The translations under genes were made by a program, and so were the position numbers. From Deltaproteobacteria bacterium (GTDB taxonomy: Bacteria; Myxococcota; JACRCW01; JAFGSX01): a stretch of 33,940 nucleotides of DNA. The stretch is from positions 1-33,940 of the forward strand of contig JAFGSX010000300.1 of the NCBI GenBank assembly GCA_016934455.1, read 5' to 3'. Below the pieces are notes generated by a model that worked only from the letters and a program-made list of their open reading frames with translations, made no database searches and was not told the origin of the DNA. The number at the start of each line of letters is the position of its first letter. Within the stretch, counting starts at the first letter, position 1. Positions 27,258 through 33,940 of the stretch are shown in pieces.

Positions 27258-28622
27258 ATGGCACCTGCGACCGAGAATCACACCAACACCCGGCGCCCGC
27301 TGCTGACCCTGCAACAGGCGGTGGCCGAGGCGCACCGCTGTCTGCTCTGCCACGACGCGCCCTGCAGCAAGGGTTGCCCCGGCGGCACCGATCCGGGCAC
27401 GTTCATCCGGCAGCTCCGCTTCTACAATCTCAAGGGCGCGGCTCGCACCGTGCTGCGCAATAACCCGCTCGGCGGGACCTGCGCCGCGGTCTGCCCGGTC
27501 GAGTCGACCTGCGTGCGCGAGTGCCTGCGCAGCGGCATCGATCGGCCGATCGACATCGACGGGCTGCAGGCGTTCGCCGTCGCCTACGGCCGGCAGCACG
27601 GCGTCAGGGCGCTGGCGCGCGGCGCCGCCCGCAAGGAGAAGGTGGCCATCGTCGGCGCCGGCCCGGCCGGACTGACCGCGGCCGCCCGGCTGGCGCAGCT
27701 CGGCTACCCGGTTACGTTGTTCGAAGCGCGGCCCAAGGCCGGCGGCATGCTGCGCTACGGCGTGCCGCCGAGCCGGTTCGAGGAGCACCTGCTCGACGCC
27801 GACCTCGAGGAGATCCTGGGGCTTGGGATCGAGCTGCGCACCGGCTCGCCGATCCAGGGCGACGACGGTGCGGCCCACCTGCTGGAGCAGGATTTCCAGG
27901 CGGTCTTCGTGGCCCCCGGGCTGTGGCGCTCCTATCGGCTCGAGGTGCCGGGCAGCGAGCTCAAGGGCGTGACCACTGCTCTCGAATTCCTGGCCGACGT
28001 GCACAACGACGCGGCCAAGGCGGCGGCGCTGGTCAAGGGCCGCAACATCGCCATCGTCGGCGGCGGCTCGGTGGCGATGGACGTGGCGCGCTGCTGCCGC
28101 GAGCTGGGCGCCGGGCGCATCTACGCGATCGCGCTCGAGAGCATGACCGAGCTGCCGGCGCAGCCGGACGAGCTGGACCAGGCTCTCAAGGACGGCGTGA
28201 TCATCAAGCCGCAGTGCCAGGTGGCGCGCATCGTCCCCCTGCGGGGACTTCCCGGGGTCGCCGGCGCTGGCGACGAGGTGGCCGGCGTCGAGGGCCACGA
28301 GACCGAGTGGATCGAGCCGGGCAAGCTGGTGCCGCAGAACGCGCGGCCGGTCGAGGGCACCGGCTTCAAGCTGCGCGTGGGCGCGGTGATCCAGGCCATC
28401 GGGCAGGGGCCGACCGACGAGATCGGCAAGATCCTGACCCAGGTCAAGAAGAGCGGCCCGCGCTGGGCCGTCGACGAGGCCACCCAGGCGACCGCGGTCA
28501 ACCGGGTCTACGCCGGCGGCGACGTGGTGCGCGGCGCCGGCACCGTGGTGCAGGCGGTGGCCGACGGCAAGCGGGCGGCCGACGCGATCCATGCGCTGCT
28601 CGACGGAAAGGAGCGTGCGTGA
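27258..28622 (+). CDS. preT: NAD-dependent dihydropyrimidine dehydrogenase, PreT subunit
   Basis: This 454-residue protein is the flavin/Fe-S subunit that passes electrons from NADH to PreA for reduction of uracil or thymine. The N-terminal domain has two Cys clusters for Fe-S centres (Cys28, 31, 36, 40 and Cys75, 79, 85, 89). The FAD-binding loop GAGPAGL starts at 133, and the NAD(P)-binding GGGSVAMD lies in the second half. The FAD-closing motif YAGGDVVRGAGTVVQAVADG is near the end. Glutamate synthase small subunit is the nearest look-alike, but the adjacent PreA gene decides the call. The ATG has GGGAG upstream. The stop overlaps the preA start as TGATG. Confidence 0.9.
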   Translation: MAPATENHTNTRRPLLTLQQAVAEAHRCLLCHDAPCSKGCPGGTDPGTFIRQLRFYNLKGAARTVLRNNPLGGTCAAVCPVESTCVRECLRSGIDRPIDIDGLQAFAVAYGRQHGVRALARGAARKEKVAIVGAGPAGLTAAARLAQLGYPVTLFEARPKAGGMLRYGVPPSRFEEHLLDADLEEILGLGIELRTGSPIQGDDGAAHLLEQDFQAVFVAPGLWRSYRLEVPGSELKGVTTALEFLADVHNDAAKAAALVKGRNIAIVGGGSVAMDVARCCRELGAGRIYAIALESMTELPAQPDELDQALKDGVIIKPQCQVARIVPLRGLPGVAGAGDEVAGVEGHETEWIEPGKLVPQNARPVEGTGFKLRVGAVIQAIGQGPTDEIGKILTQVKKSGPRWAVDEATQATAVNRVYAGGDVVRGAGTVVQAVADGKRAADAIHALLDGKERA

Positions 28623-29845
28623 TGACGACCACACCGACCCTCAAGGTCAACTTCTGCGGTGTCGAGTTCCCCAACCCGTTCTGTCTGTCGTCGTCGCCGG
28701 TCAGCAACACCTACGACATGTGCGCGCGCGCCTTCGACCTCGGCTGGGGCGGCGTCGTCTACAAGACGGTCGGGCCCGACTACGATGTCAAGATCACCCA
28801 CCCGTCGCCGCGCCTCAACGCGCTGCACCGCGGCATCGACCGCGTGATCGGGCTGCAGAACGTCGAGCAGATCTCGGACCGGCCGACCAAGGACAACTTC
28901 GAGGACATCGCCCGGCTCAAAAAAAACTACCCGAAGAACGTGGTGGTGTCGTCGATCATGGGCCTGACCCACGCCAACGACTGGGCGGTGCTGGCCAGGC
29001 AGGCGCAGGAAGCGGGCGCCGATCTGATCGAGTGCAACTTCTCCTGTCCGCAGATGACGGTCGAAGGCACCGGCCACAAGGTGGGCCAGGACGCGGCCAT
29101 CATCGAAAAACTGACGTCGATCACCAAGGGCGCCTGCAGCATCCCGGTGATGCCCAAGATGACTCCCAACGTCGCCGACATGCTGCCGGTGGCGCTGGCG
29201 GCCAAGGCCGGCGGCGCCGACGCGATCTCGGCCATCAACACGGTCAAGGCGATCACCGGCGTCGACCTGGAGGAGCTGGTGCCGCTGCCCAACGTGGCCG
29301 GCAAGTCGTCGACCAGCGGCTACTCGGGCAGCTCGTGCAAGCCGATCGCGCTGCGCTTCATATCGGACATGGCGCGCGACCAGCGGCTCGGCCTGCCGCT
29401 GTCGGGCATGGGCGGCATCTACACCTGGATCGACGCGGTCGAGTTCATGCTGCTGGGCGCCACCACCCTGCAGGTGACGACGGCGATCCTGCAGCACGGC
29501 TACCGCATCGTGCAGGACATGGCCGAGGGGCTGCTCGATTACCTGGCCGACCACGGCCACCGCTCGCCGCACGACATCATCGGCAAGGCGCTCAAGAACG
29601 TGGTCGACCCGTCCGAGCTCAGCCACCAGACCCAGGCGGTGTCGCAGATCGACCACGACAAATGCGTCGGCTGCGGCCAGTGCTACCTGACCTGTCGCGA
29701 CGGCGCGGCGCAGGCGATCACCATGAACGAGCAGCGCAAGCCGGTGGTCGACGAGGACGCCTGCTTCGGCTGCCTGATGTGCAAGCACATCTGCCCGGTC
29801 GATGGCTGCATCAGCTACAAGATCGTCCCGCATCATCTTTTGTAG
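28622..29845 (+). CDS. preA: NAD-dependent dihydropyrimidine dehydrogenase, PreA subunit
   Basis: This 407-residue protein is the catalytic subunit. An FMN TIM barrel related to dihydroorotate dehydrogenase (about 8-310) contains IECNFSCPQM with the active-site Cys142. A C-terminal ferredoxin domain has two 4Fe-4S motifs (Cys348, 351, 354, 358 and Cys381, 384, 387, 391). Length and order match E. coli PreA. The enzyme interconverts uracil or thymine and the 5,6-dihydro forms, the first step of reductive pyrimidine breakdown. Later-step genes (dihydropyrimidinase, beta-ureidopropionase) are not in the window, so substrate choice is by family. It converges on prmA with a 68-base gap in which I see no clear terminator. 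Confidence 0.93.
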   Translation: MTTTPTLKVNFCGVEFPNPFCLSSSPVSNTYDMCARAFDLGWGGVVYKTVGPDYDVKITHPSPRLNALHRGIDRVIGLQNVEQISDRPTKDNFEDIARLKKNYPKNVVVSSIMGLTHANDWAVLARQAQEAGADLIECNFSCPQMTVEGTGHKVGQDAAIIEKLTSITKGACSIPVMPKMTPNVADMLPVALAAKAGGADAISAINTVKAITGVDLEELVPLPNVAGKSSTSGYSGSSCKPIALRFISDMARDQRLGLPLSGMGGIYTWIDAVEFMLLGATTLQVTTAILQHGYRIVQDMAEGLLDYLADHGHRSPHDIIGKALKNVVDPSELSHQTQAVSQIDHDKCVGCGQCYLTCRDGAAQAITMNEQRKPVVDEDACFGCLMCKHICPVDGCISYKIVPHHLL

Positions 29846-29913
29846 GGAGGTCTTGCAGCCGCCGGTTCCGAATGCGGTCCATTCTACGGCGCCGTTGCCG
29901 TGTTGGCTGGTAG

Positions 29914-30804
29914 TTAGCCGCGCGCGTTGCGCAGCGCCAGCAGCCCCCACTCGCCGCGCACGCGCCGCTCCAGCTCGCTCAGACCGCGCGCCGTGTACGG
30001 TTGGCGCACAGCGTCGAGCTGGCCGACCAGCAGCCCGGACAATATCAGCGTAGCACCGGGCGCCATTCGCCGCACGATGGCATCGGCCAGCTCGCACAGC
30101 GCGTCGAGCAGGATGTTGGCGACCACCAGGTCGAACCGGCCGGCCACGCCGACGTCGTGGCTGACCGCCAGCCGCAGCCGGTCGGCCAGGCCGTTGGCGG
30201 CGGCATTGGCGTGCGCGATCGCGATCGCATCGGGGTCGTCGTCGACCGCGACCACCGGCCGGGCGCCGAGTCGCGCTGCGAACAGCGCCAGGATGCCGGT
30301 GCCGCAGCCGACGTCGAGCAGCGAGCGGCCGTCCGGGTCGAGCTGTTCGATCGCCTCGGCGCACAGCCGGGTGGTCTCGTGGGTGCCGGTCCCAAACGCC
30401 ATGCCCGGGTCGAGCCGCAGCACCACATCGTGGGGGGCGGCATCGAAGTCGCGCCACGACGGTACCACCACCAGCCGTCGACCGATGCGCTGCGGTTGCC
30501 AGCGCTCTTGCCACGCGGTCGCCCAGTCCTTCTCGACGACGTCGTGCCACTGCAGCGTCGCCCGCGGTGGCGGCTCGATGGCGCCGAACAGCGCGCTCAG
30601 CGCGGCCGCGGCGCGCGCCTCGAGACCGGGGGCGGCGGTGAAGCAGGCGCGAACCTCGGCGCGTCCGGTCGGCGCGGCACCGGGATCGGCGCCGGAGCGG
30701 GTCTCGTCGTCGACGATCTCGATGGCGGGAGCGCCCAGCTCGGTCAGCAACGAGGCCACCGCGTCGACAAGGTGATCGTCGACGCCGACCTGGAGCTGAC
30801 GCAC
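29914..30804 (-). CDS. prmA: Ribosomal protein L11 methyltransferase
   Basis: This 296-residue cytosolic enzyme trimethylates ribosomal protein L11 using S-adenosylmethionine. The class I methyltransferase motif LLDVGCGTGILALFAARLGA and the PrmA motif VVANILLDAL, which replaces the NPPY of related enzymes, are present. MAFGTGTHETTRLC is also a PrmA mark. I chose the GTG at 30804, which gives an N-terminus (VRQLQVGVDDH) that aligns with the family. A TTG at 30840 would add 12 residues and overlap atpE by 17 bases. The gene begins 19 bases after the atpE stop and is probably the last gene of that transcript. Confidence 0.9.
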   Translation of the reverse strand: MRQLQVGVDDHLVDAVASLLTELGAPAIEIVDDETRSGADPGAAPTGRAEVRACFTAAPGLEARAAAALSALFGAIEPPPRATLQWHDVVEKDWATAWQERWQPQRIGRRLVVVPSWRDFDAAPHDVVLRLDPGMAFGTGTHETTRLCAEAIEQLDPDGRSLLDVGCGTGILALFAARLGARPVVAVDDDPDAIAIAHANAAANGLADRLRLAVSHDVGVAGRFDLVVANILLDALCELADAIVRRMAPGATLILSGLLVGQLDAVRQPYTARGLSELERRVRGEWGLLALRNARG

Positions 30805-30823
30805 GTCAGGGCTGCGGATGTGG

Positions 30824-31156
30824 CTACTGGATTTTGCCAAAGACGGAGAAGGCGATGACCAGACCGTAGATGACCAGCGACTCGATCAGCACCAGGCCGA
30901 GGATCATGGGCACGAACAGCTTGCCCGAGGCGCCCGGATTGCGGGCGATGCCCTCGAGCGCGGCCGCCGAGGCGCGACCCTGGCCGAAGGCACCGCCGAG
31001 GGCGGGCAGGCCGATCGCGATGGCGGCGGCGATCGCGTACCATGCGTTGTCCGAGGCGCTGCCGCCGGCTGCTGCTGCGGCTGGGTCGTGGGCGAACGCC
31101 ACGGCTGCCAACAGCGTGCCGACCATGACCAGGGCCAAGTTACGGGCGATCCTCAT
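30824..31156 (-). CDS. atpE: ATP synthase subunit c, with N-terminal signal-like extension
   Basis: This 110-residue protein is the Fo ring subunit. Two helices are clear: helix 1 (about 38-64, [21 protein letters not shown]) and helix 2 (about 81-106, [17 protein letters not shown]). The ion-binding carboxylate is Glu92. Gln59, Ser93 and Tyr97 match ligands found in sodium-type c rings, but Leu94 replaces the usual Thr. The first 23 residues look like a cleavable signal (AFA-HDP), and the protein is longer than the usual 80 or so residues. The ATG has AAGGAG upstream. It lies 116 bases after atpB; the gap 31157-31272 contains no gene. Confidence 0.93.
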   Translation of the reverse strand: MRIARNLALVMVGTLLAAVAFAHDPAAAAAGGSASDNAWYAIAAAIAIGLPALGGAFGQGRASAAALEGIARNPGASGKLFVPMILGLVLIESLVIYGLVIAFSVFGKIQ

Positions 31157-31272
31157 CTCGTGCTCCTTGTCCCCCTCGACGGGCGCCGCTGTCGCGCGCT
31201 GCGCCGCACAGACTCTATTTAGTTCTGCGCTCCGTCGCCACTTTTTTCCGCGCTGGCATGTGGCGCGGGCGA

Positions 31273-32061
31273 TCAGTGCGCGGGTTGCTCCTCTTCGTGC
31301 TGCGCGGCGGTGGCCATGCCGATGTAGGTCGCGGTCAGCAGGCAGAACACCAGCGCCTGGATCACGCACACCAGCAAACCCAGCGCCTGGAACGGGATCG
31401 GCACCAGCAGCGGAATCATCCCGGCAAAGCCCAGCACCACGGCGTGGTCGCCGACCATGTTGCCAAACAGTCGCAGCGTCAGCGACAGCGGCCGCGCCAG
31501 GTGGCCGATCAGCTCGACCGGGAACATCAGCGGCGCCAGGAACCAGCCCCACCAGGATCCCATCGGGTTGGCCATGTGCGTGATGTGGCCGAGGCCGTTC
31601 ACGCGCAGCCCCTGGTAGTTGTAGTAGAAGAAGACGAACAGAGCGCAGGCGGCGTTGGTGCTGACGTTGTTCGTCGGTGGCTCGAAGCCGGGGATCAACC
31701 CGAGGGCGTTGCAGAAGAAGATGTAGAGCGCGAGCGTGCCGATCAGCGGGAAGTAGCGCTTGGTTTCGGGCCCGATGATGTCCTTCGAGATGCCGTAGAG
31801 GGCCTCGACCACCAGCTCGAGCGCGGCCAGCAGGCCGAGCTTGCCGTCGGGGACGATGTTGGCCTCGAGGTTGGCCAGGCGGCGGTTGGCAACCAGGGCG
31901 AGCAGCATCAGCACGATCAGCACCAGCAGCGCGCCGAACACGTGCTGCACCGCAAACGCCGTCGGCCCGAGCAGCGTGGCCTGGGCATGGCTGTGCCGCA
32001 GGAAGGCCGCTAGCTGTTCGTAGCCGGGCAGAAAATTGAACCAGGTCATCCCGTGCGGCAT
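31273..32061 (-). CDS. atpB: ATP synthase subunit a
   Basis: This 262-residue membrane protein is the Fo half-channel subunit. The essential Arg197 lies in [16 protein letters not shown], with several hydrophobic helices around it and the usual [12 protein letters not shown] segment. The ATG at 32061 follows the stop of the atpI-like gene by one base (TGAGATG) and has AAGGA upstream. Subunit b and the F1 genes are absent from the window. Many deltaproteobacteria split the Fo and F1 genes between loci. Confidence 0.95.
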   Translation of the reverse strand: MPHGMTWFNFLPGYEQLAAFLRHSHAQATLLGPTAFAVQHVFGALLVLIVLMLLALVANRRLANLEANIVPDGKLGLLAALELVVEALYGISKDIIGPETKRYFPLIGTLALYIFFCNALGLIPGFEPPTNNVSTNAACALFVFFYYNYQGLRVNGLGHITHMANPMGSWWGWFLAPLMFPVELIGHLARPLSLTLRLFGNMVGDHAVVLGFAGMIPLLVPIPFQALGLLVCVIQALVFCLLTATYIGMATAAQHEEEQPAH

Positions 32062-32062
32062 C

Positions 32063-32491
32063 TCATTCCTTCGAACTACGGCTGCGCAGGAACTGCGCGA
32101 TGCGCTGCCTTTGCTCGCCGCTCCGGATCGCCAGCACCAGACCGGCCAGCGCCGGCATCGCAAACCCGATGCACAGGCCGAGCGCGTACTGCGGCCTTGT
32201 ATACAGCACCGCCACCACCACTGCAAACAGTGCCAGCACCTTGAGCAGCGCCAGGGCGACCAGCCTGGCCCCGGGCTGGGAACCGCTCAGGACCTGGGCG
32301 CACAGGCGCGCGATCGCCGACAGGTTGAGCAGGGCGAGCAGCGCGCCGATCGCCACACCCCACAGGTGCTGGGCCGGGAAGAGCAGGCCGACCGCGATCA
32401 TGAGCAAGGCCGCGATGGCGCTGGCGATCAGGAGATCGCGGCGGGCGCCCTGCAGGGCGGTCTCCAGTCGTTCGGTCGGCTTGTCGTTCAC
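32063..32491 (-). CDS. AtpI-like small membrane protein
   Basis: This 142-residue protein has four hydrophobic helices (about 20-38, 44-63, 77-97 and 104-122). It sits between the atpZ-like gene and atpB, where ATP synthase subunit I family proteins are found; these help c-ring assembly in some bacteria. The sequence is not conserved enough to be sure, so no symbol is given. The start is GTG at 32491, overlapping the stop of the upstream gene as GTGA. Confidence 0.7.
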   Translation of the reverse strand: MNDKPTERLETALQGARRDLLIASAIAALLMIAVGLLFPAQHLWGVAIGALLALLNLSAIARLCAQVLSGSQPGARLVALALLKVLALFAVVVAVLYTRPQYALGLCIGFAMPALAGLVLAIRSGEQRQRIAQFLRSRSSKE

Positions 32492-32715
32492 TTCTCACCG
32501 AGGTCGGTGTGCCTGATCAGGCGCACCACCACCTTGATCGACGCGGCGATGCCGGCTGCACCCAGCAACATCATCAGCAGTGGGAAGGTGCCAAAACGCC
32601 GGTCCAGCCAGAGGCCGCCGCCCAGGCCGAGCACGACGCAGAGCGCGATCTCCAGGCCGATCGCCGAGATGCGATAGCCCTCCCGCAGCATGTCGCGGCC
32701 ATCGTCGTCGAGCAC
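32488..32715 (-). CDS. AtpZ/AtpI-type small membrane protein
   Basis: This 75-residue protein has two helices (ISAIGLEIALCVVLGLGGGLWLD-type and PLLMMLLGAAGIAASIKVVVRL-type) joined by WLDRRFGTFP, the layout of the AtpZ family. It is the first of the four ATP-synthase-related genes. The start is GTG at 32715; an internal ATG at 32691 is possible. No strong ribosome-binding site is seen for either. The upstream barrel gene ends 33 bases away. Confidence 0.75.
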   Translation of the reverse strand: MLDDDGRDMLREGYRISAIGLEIALCVVLGLGGGLWLDRRFGTFPLLMMLLGAAGIAASIKVVVRLIRHTDLGEK

Positions 32716-32748
32716 ACGGTCACCCGCGGTGCCGGAAACGCGGGTCGA

Positions 32749-33447
32749 TCACGGAACCGAGGTGGGAGTCACGCCGCCCGTCTCGCCGGTCGGCGTCTCG
32801 CCAAAGGCATCGAAGGTCCAGGCAAAGGCGAGGCTGAGCTGCAGATTGTGAAAGGCGTTGAACTCGCCCGGCTGGATGTTCATGTAATTGACCGCGATGT
32901 TGCGCGGCGCGTAGATGACGTCGCGCACGTCGAGCCGCAGCATGGTGCCCTCGAGCATGTCGGCGATCTCGCCCAGGTAGACGCGGACGCCGGCCGCCGC
33001 CGCGCCGGAGAACTCGACGTCGGGCTTCTTGGCGGTGATGCCGGACTGGAACGTGATGGTGTCGCCGAGCCACTGATTGTCCACAAAGCCGATCAGACCG
33101 ACGCCCAGCCCGACGTAGGGGCGGATCCAGCCGGTCAGAAGATCCACCGTGCCGTCGAGATGGGGTTGCAGCACGTAGGTCAGCCGGTCGGCGCCCACCA
33201 CGACCGTGGGGGTGAACTCGAGACCGACGTCGAGCCGCAGCCGGTCGGCGAACAGCGCCCCGCCGCGGGCGCCGACGATCACGCCGTTCTGGATCGTCTG
33301 ATCGCGGCCGAGCCCCGGCCCGTCCAAGCCGCGGAAGAACTGTGCGCCCAGCACTGGTGCCACCTCGACCTGCGGCGGCGGTTCGGCCAGGGCGGCGGTG
33401 GCGAGAAGAGCCGAAATCAGCGCCAATGCCCGCAGTAGGCAATGCAT
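32749..33447 (-). CDS. Outer-membrane beta-barrel protein
   Basis: This 232-residue protein has a signal peptide (cleavage near ALA-EPPP) and about eight to ten amphipathic strands with aromatic girdle residues, typical of small outer-membrane barrels. It contains GVRVYLGEIADMLEGTMLRLDVRDVIYAPR, a segment also seen in myxobacterial outer membrane beta-barrel domain proteins. The function is unknown. The ATG at 33447 has GGAGG eight bases upstream; an earlier GTG (33462) would overlap that site and was rejected. It precedes the Fo genes by 33 bases and may be in the same transcript. Confidence 0.78.
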   Translation of the reverse strand: MHCLLRALALISALLATAALAEPPPQVEVAPVLGAQFFRGLDGPGLGRDQTIQNGVIVGARGGALFADRLRLDVGLEFTPTVVVGADRLTYVLQPHLDGTVDLLTGWIRPYVGLGVGLIGFVDNQWLGDTITFQSGITAKKPDVEFSGAAAAGVRVYLGEIADMLEGTMLRLDVRDVIYAPRNIAVNYMNIQPGEFNAFHNLQLSLAFAWTFDAFGETPTGETGGVTPTSVP

Positions 33448-33586
33448 GTTGTCTCCCTCCACCCAACGTCCTGTGAAGGCGTCGGTTTTTGCAGATGGCG
33501 CAGCATCCTACGCAAAGAGCATGGTGAAGGGTAGCGAAAAAAAAAGCCGCGCAGTAGGGTAGGCCCAAAGCGCGTTCGGGGGCCAC

Positions 33587-33940
33587 ATGCCAACCAAATT
33601 GACATGGCTGCTGTTCTTGGGGATCGCCGGTTGCGGCGGCGGTGCGCTCGCGCCGTCGTATGACCTGGCTTCGGATCCGCTGGTGCTGGCGCTGCCGCCG
33701 GGCACCACGCTGCTGGTCGGCATCGATGCCCGGTCGCTGCGGCAGGCGCCGGCCTTTGGCGCGGCGATCGCGCACTCGGGGATCGACCTGCCGGCGCTGG
33801 AGCGCCGGTTGCGCGAGCGCGGCGGCCTGAGCTCGGGCGCCGATGCCGTCGCGCAGGCGCGGATCGGCTGCGGCGATCAGGGCTGCGCCGCGCTGGTGGA
33901 AGGCGATCTGCACGGGCTGTCGGTGCCCTGGGTCGCGACC
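33587..33940 (+). CDS. Lipoprotein, 5' part only
   Basis: An open frame runs from the ATG at 33587 off the end of the window (118 codons). The N-terminus is MPTKLTWLLFLGIAGCGGG, a clear lipoprotein signal with lipobox IAGC (Cys16). The mature part includes LALPPGTTLLVGIDARSLRQAP, a stretch found in proteins that compute a bounded score or pore-like function, but no family can be named. The gap 33448-33586 to the divergent barrel gene holds a run of A (33537-33545) and no clear promoter. Confidence 0.7.
   Translation, partial: MPTKLTWLLFLGIAGCGGGALAPSYDLASDPLVLALPPGTTLLVGIDARSLRQAPAFGAAIAHSGIDLPALERRLRERGGLSSGADAVAQARIGCGDQGCAALVEGDLHGLSVPWVAT

Noticed and set aside
27521-29845. 774-codon frame including preA with a long N-terminal extension
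   Set aside because: The extension is an alternate frame of preT; preA starts at 28622 with the family N-terminus.
33536-33545. A-rich run near the right end as a terminator
   Set aside because: It lies between two divergent starts with no stem beside it, so termination is not supported.

Overview
The window is GC-rich, gene-dense bacterial DNA and most resembles a myxobacterium-type organism (Myxococcota, formerly Deltaproteobacteria). Lineage signs read from the sequence are two Ser/Thr kinases with the catalytic loop HRDVSPxN instead of HRDLKPxN, an AgmX/PglI-like C-terminal domain on one of them, a MYXO-CTERM-like tail on a secreted protein, Asp/Ala-rich lipoproteins, and several translationally overlapping gene pairs. 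No insertion sequence, phage gene, integrase or CRISPR array was seen.

Layout. 1-630: end of a 2-oxoacid:ferredoxin oxidoreductase locus (gamma subunit) preceded by two hairpins. 653-3184: large Kelch-repeat lipoprotein, apparently read from its own extended -10 promoter. 3198-7933 (minus): a compact four-gene cluster, DUF1460-type cysteine amidase, double GT-A glycosyltransferase, DUF4922 GalT/Ap4A-phosphorylase-like protein and SpoIID/LytB protein. None of the four shows an obvious secretion signal. 8053-14265 (plus): giant alpha-2-macroglobulin-like envelope protein with an intact C-x-E-Q thioester site. 14269-20566 (minus): MYXO-CTERM-like TIM-barrel protein, PEGA-domain Ser/Thr kinase, TPR membrane protein and HExxH metallopeptidase. 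20590-21767 (minus): SRP RNA, two tRNA-Ser genes and tadA. 21764-25191 (minus): FecR-domain lipoprotein and an outer-membrane barrel with carboxypeptidase-regulatory-like repeats. 25375-27066 (plus): zinc-ribbon Ser/Thr kinase with an AgmX tail. 27258-29845 (plus): preT-preA, NAD-dependent dihydropyrimidine dehydrogenase. 29914-33447 (minus): outer-membrane barrel, atpZ-like, atpI-like, atpB, atpE and prmA. 33587-end (plus): start of a lipoprotein gene.

How the parts fit. The 3198-7933 cluster is the best candidate for an under-described system. Its parts suggest cytosolic handling of a peptidoglycan-derived or related glycan: amide cleavage, glycan-backbone cleavage, nucleotidyl or phosphate transfer to a sugar, and glycosyl transfer. 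The ATP-synthase segment encodes membrane (Fo) parts a and c plus two small assembly-type proteins, without F1 genes in view. The tadA/tRNA-Ser/SRP RNA group is a translation and secretion housekeeping block that sits directly behind an envelope operon and overlaps it. Intergenic regions hold several tight hairpins with TTCA in the loop, possibly one family of dispersed elements.
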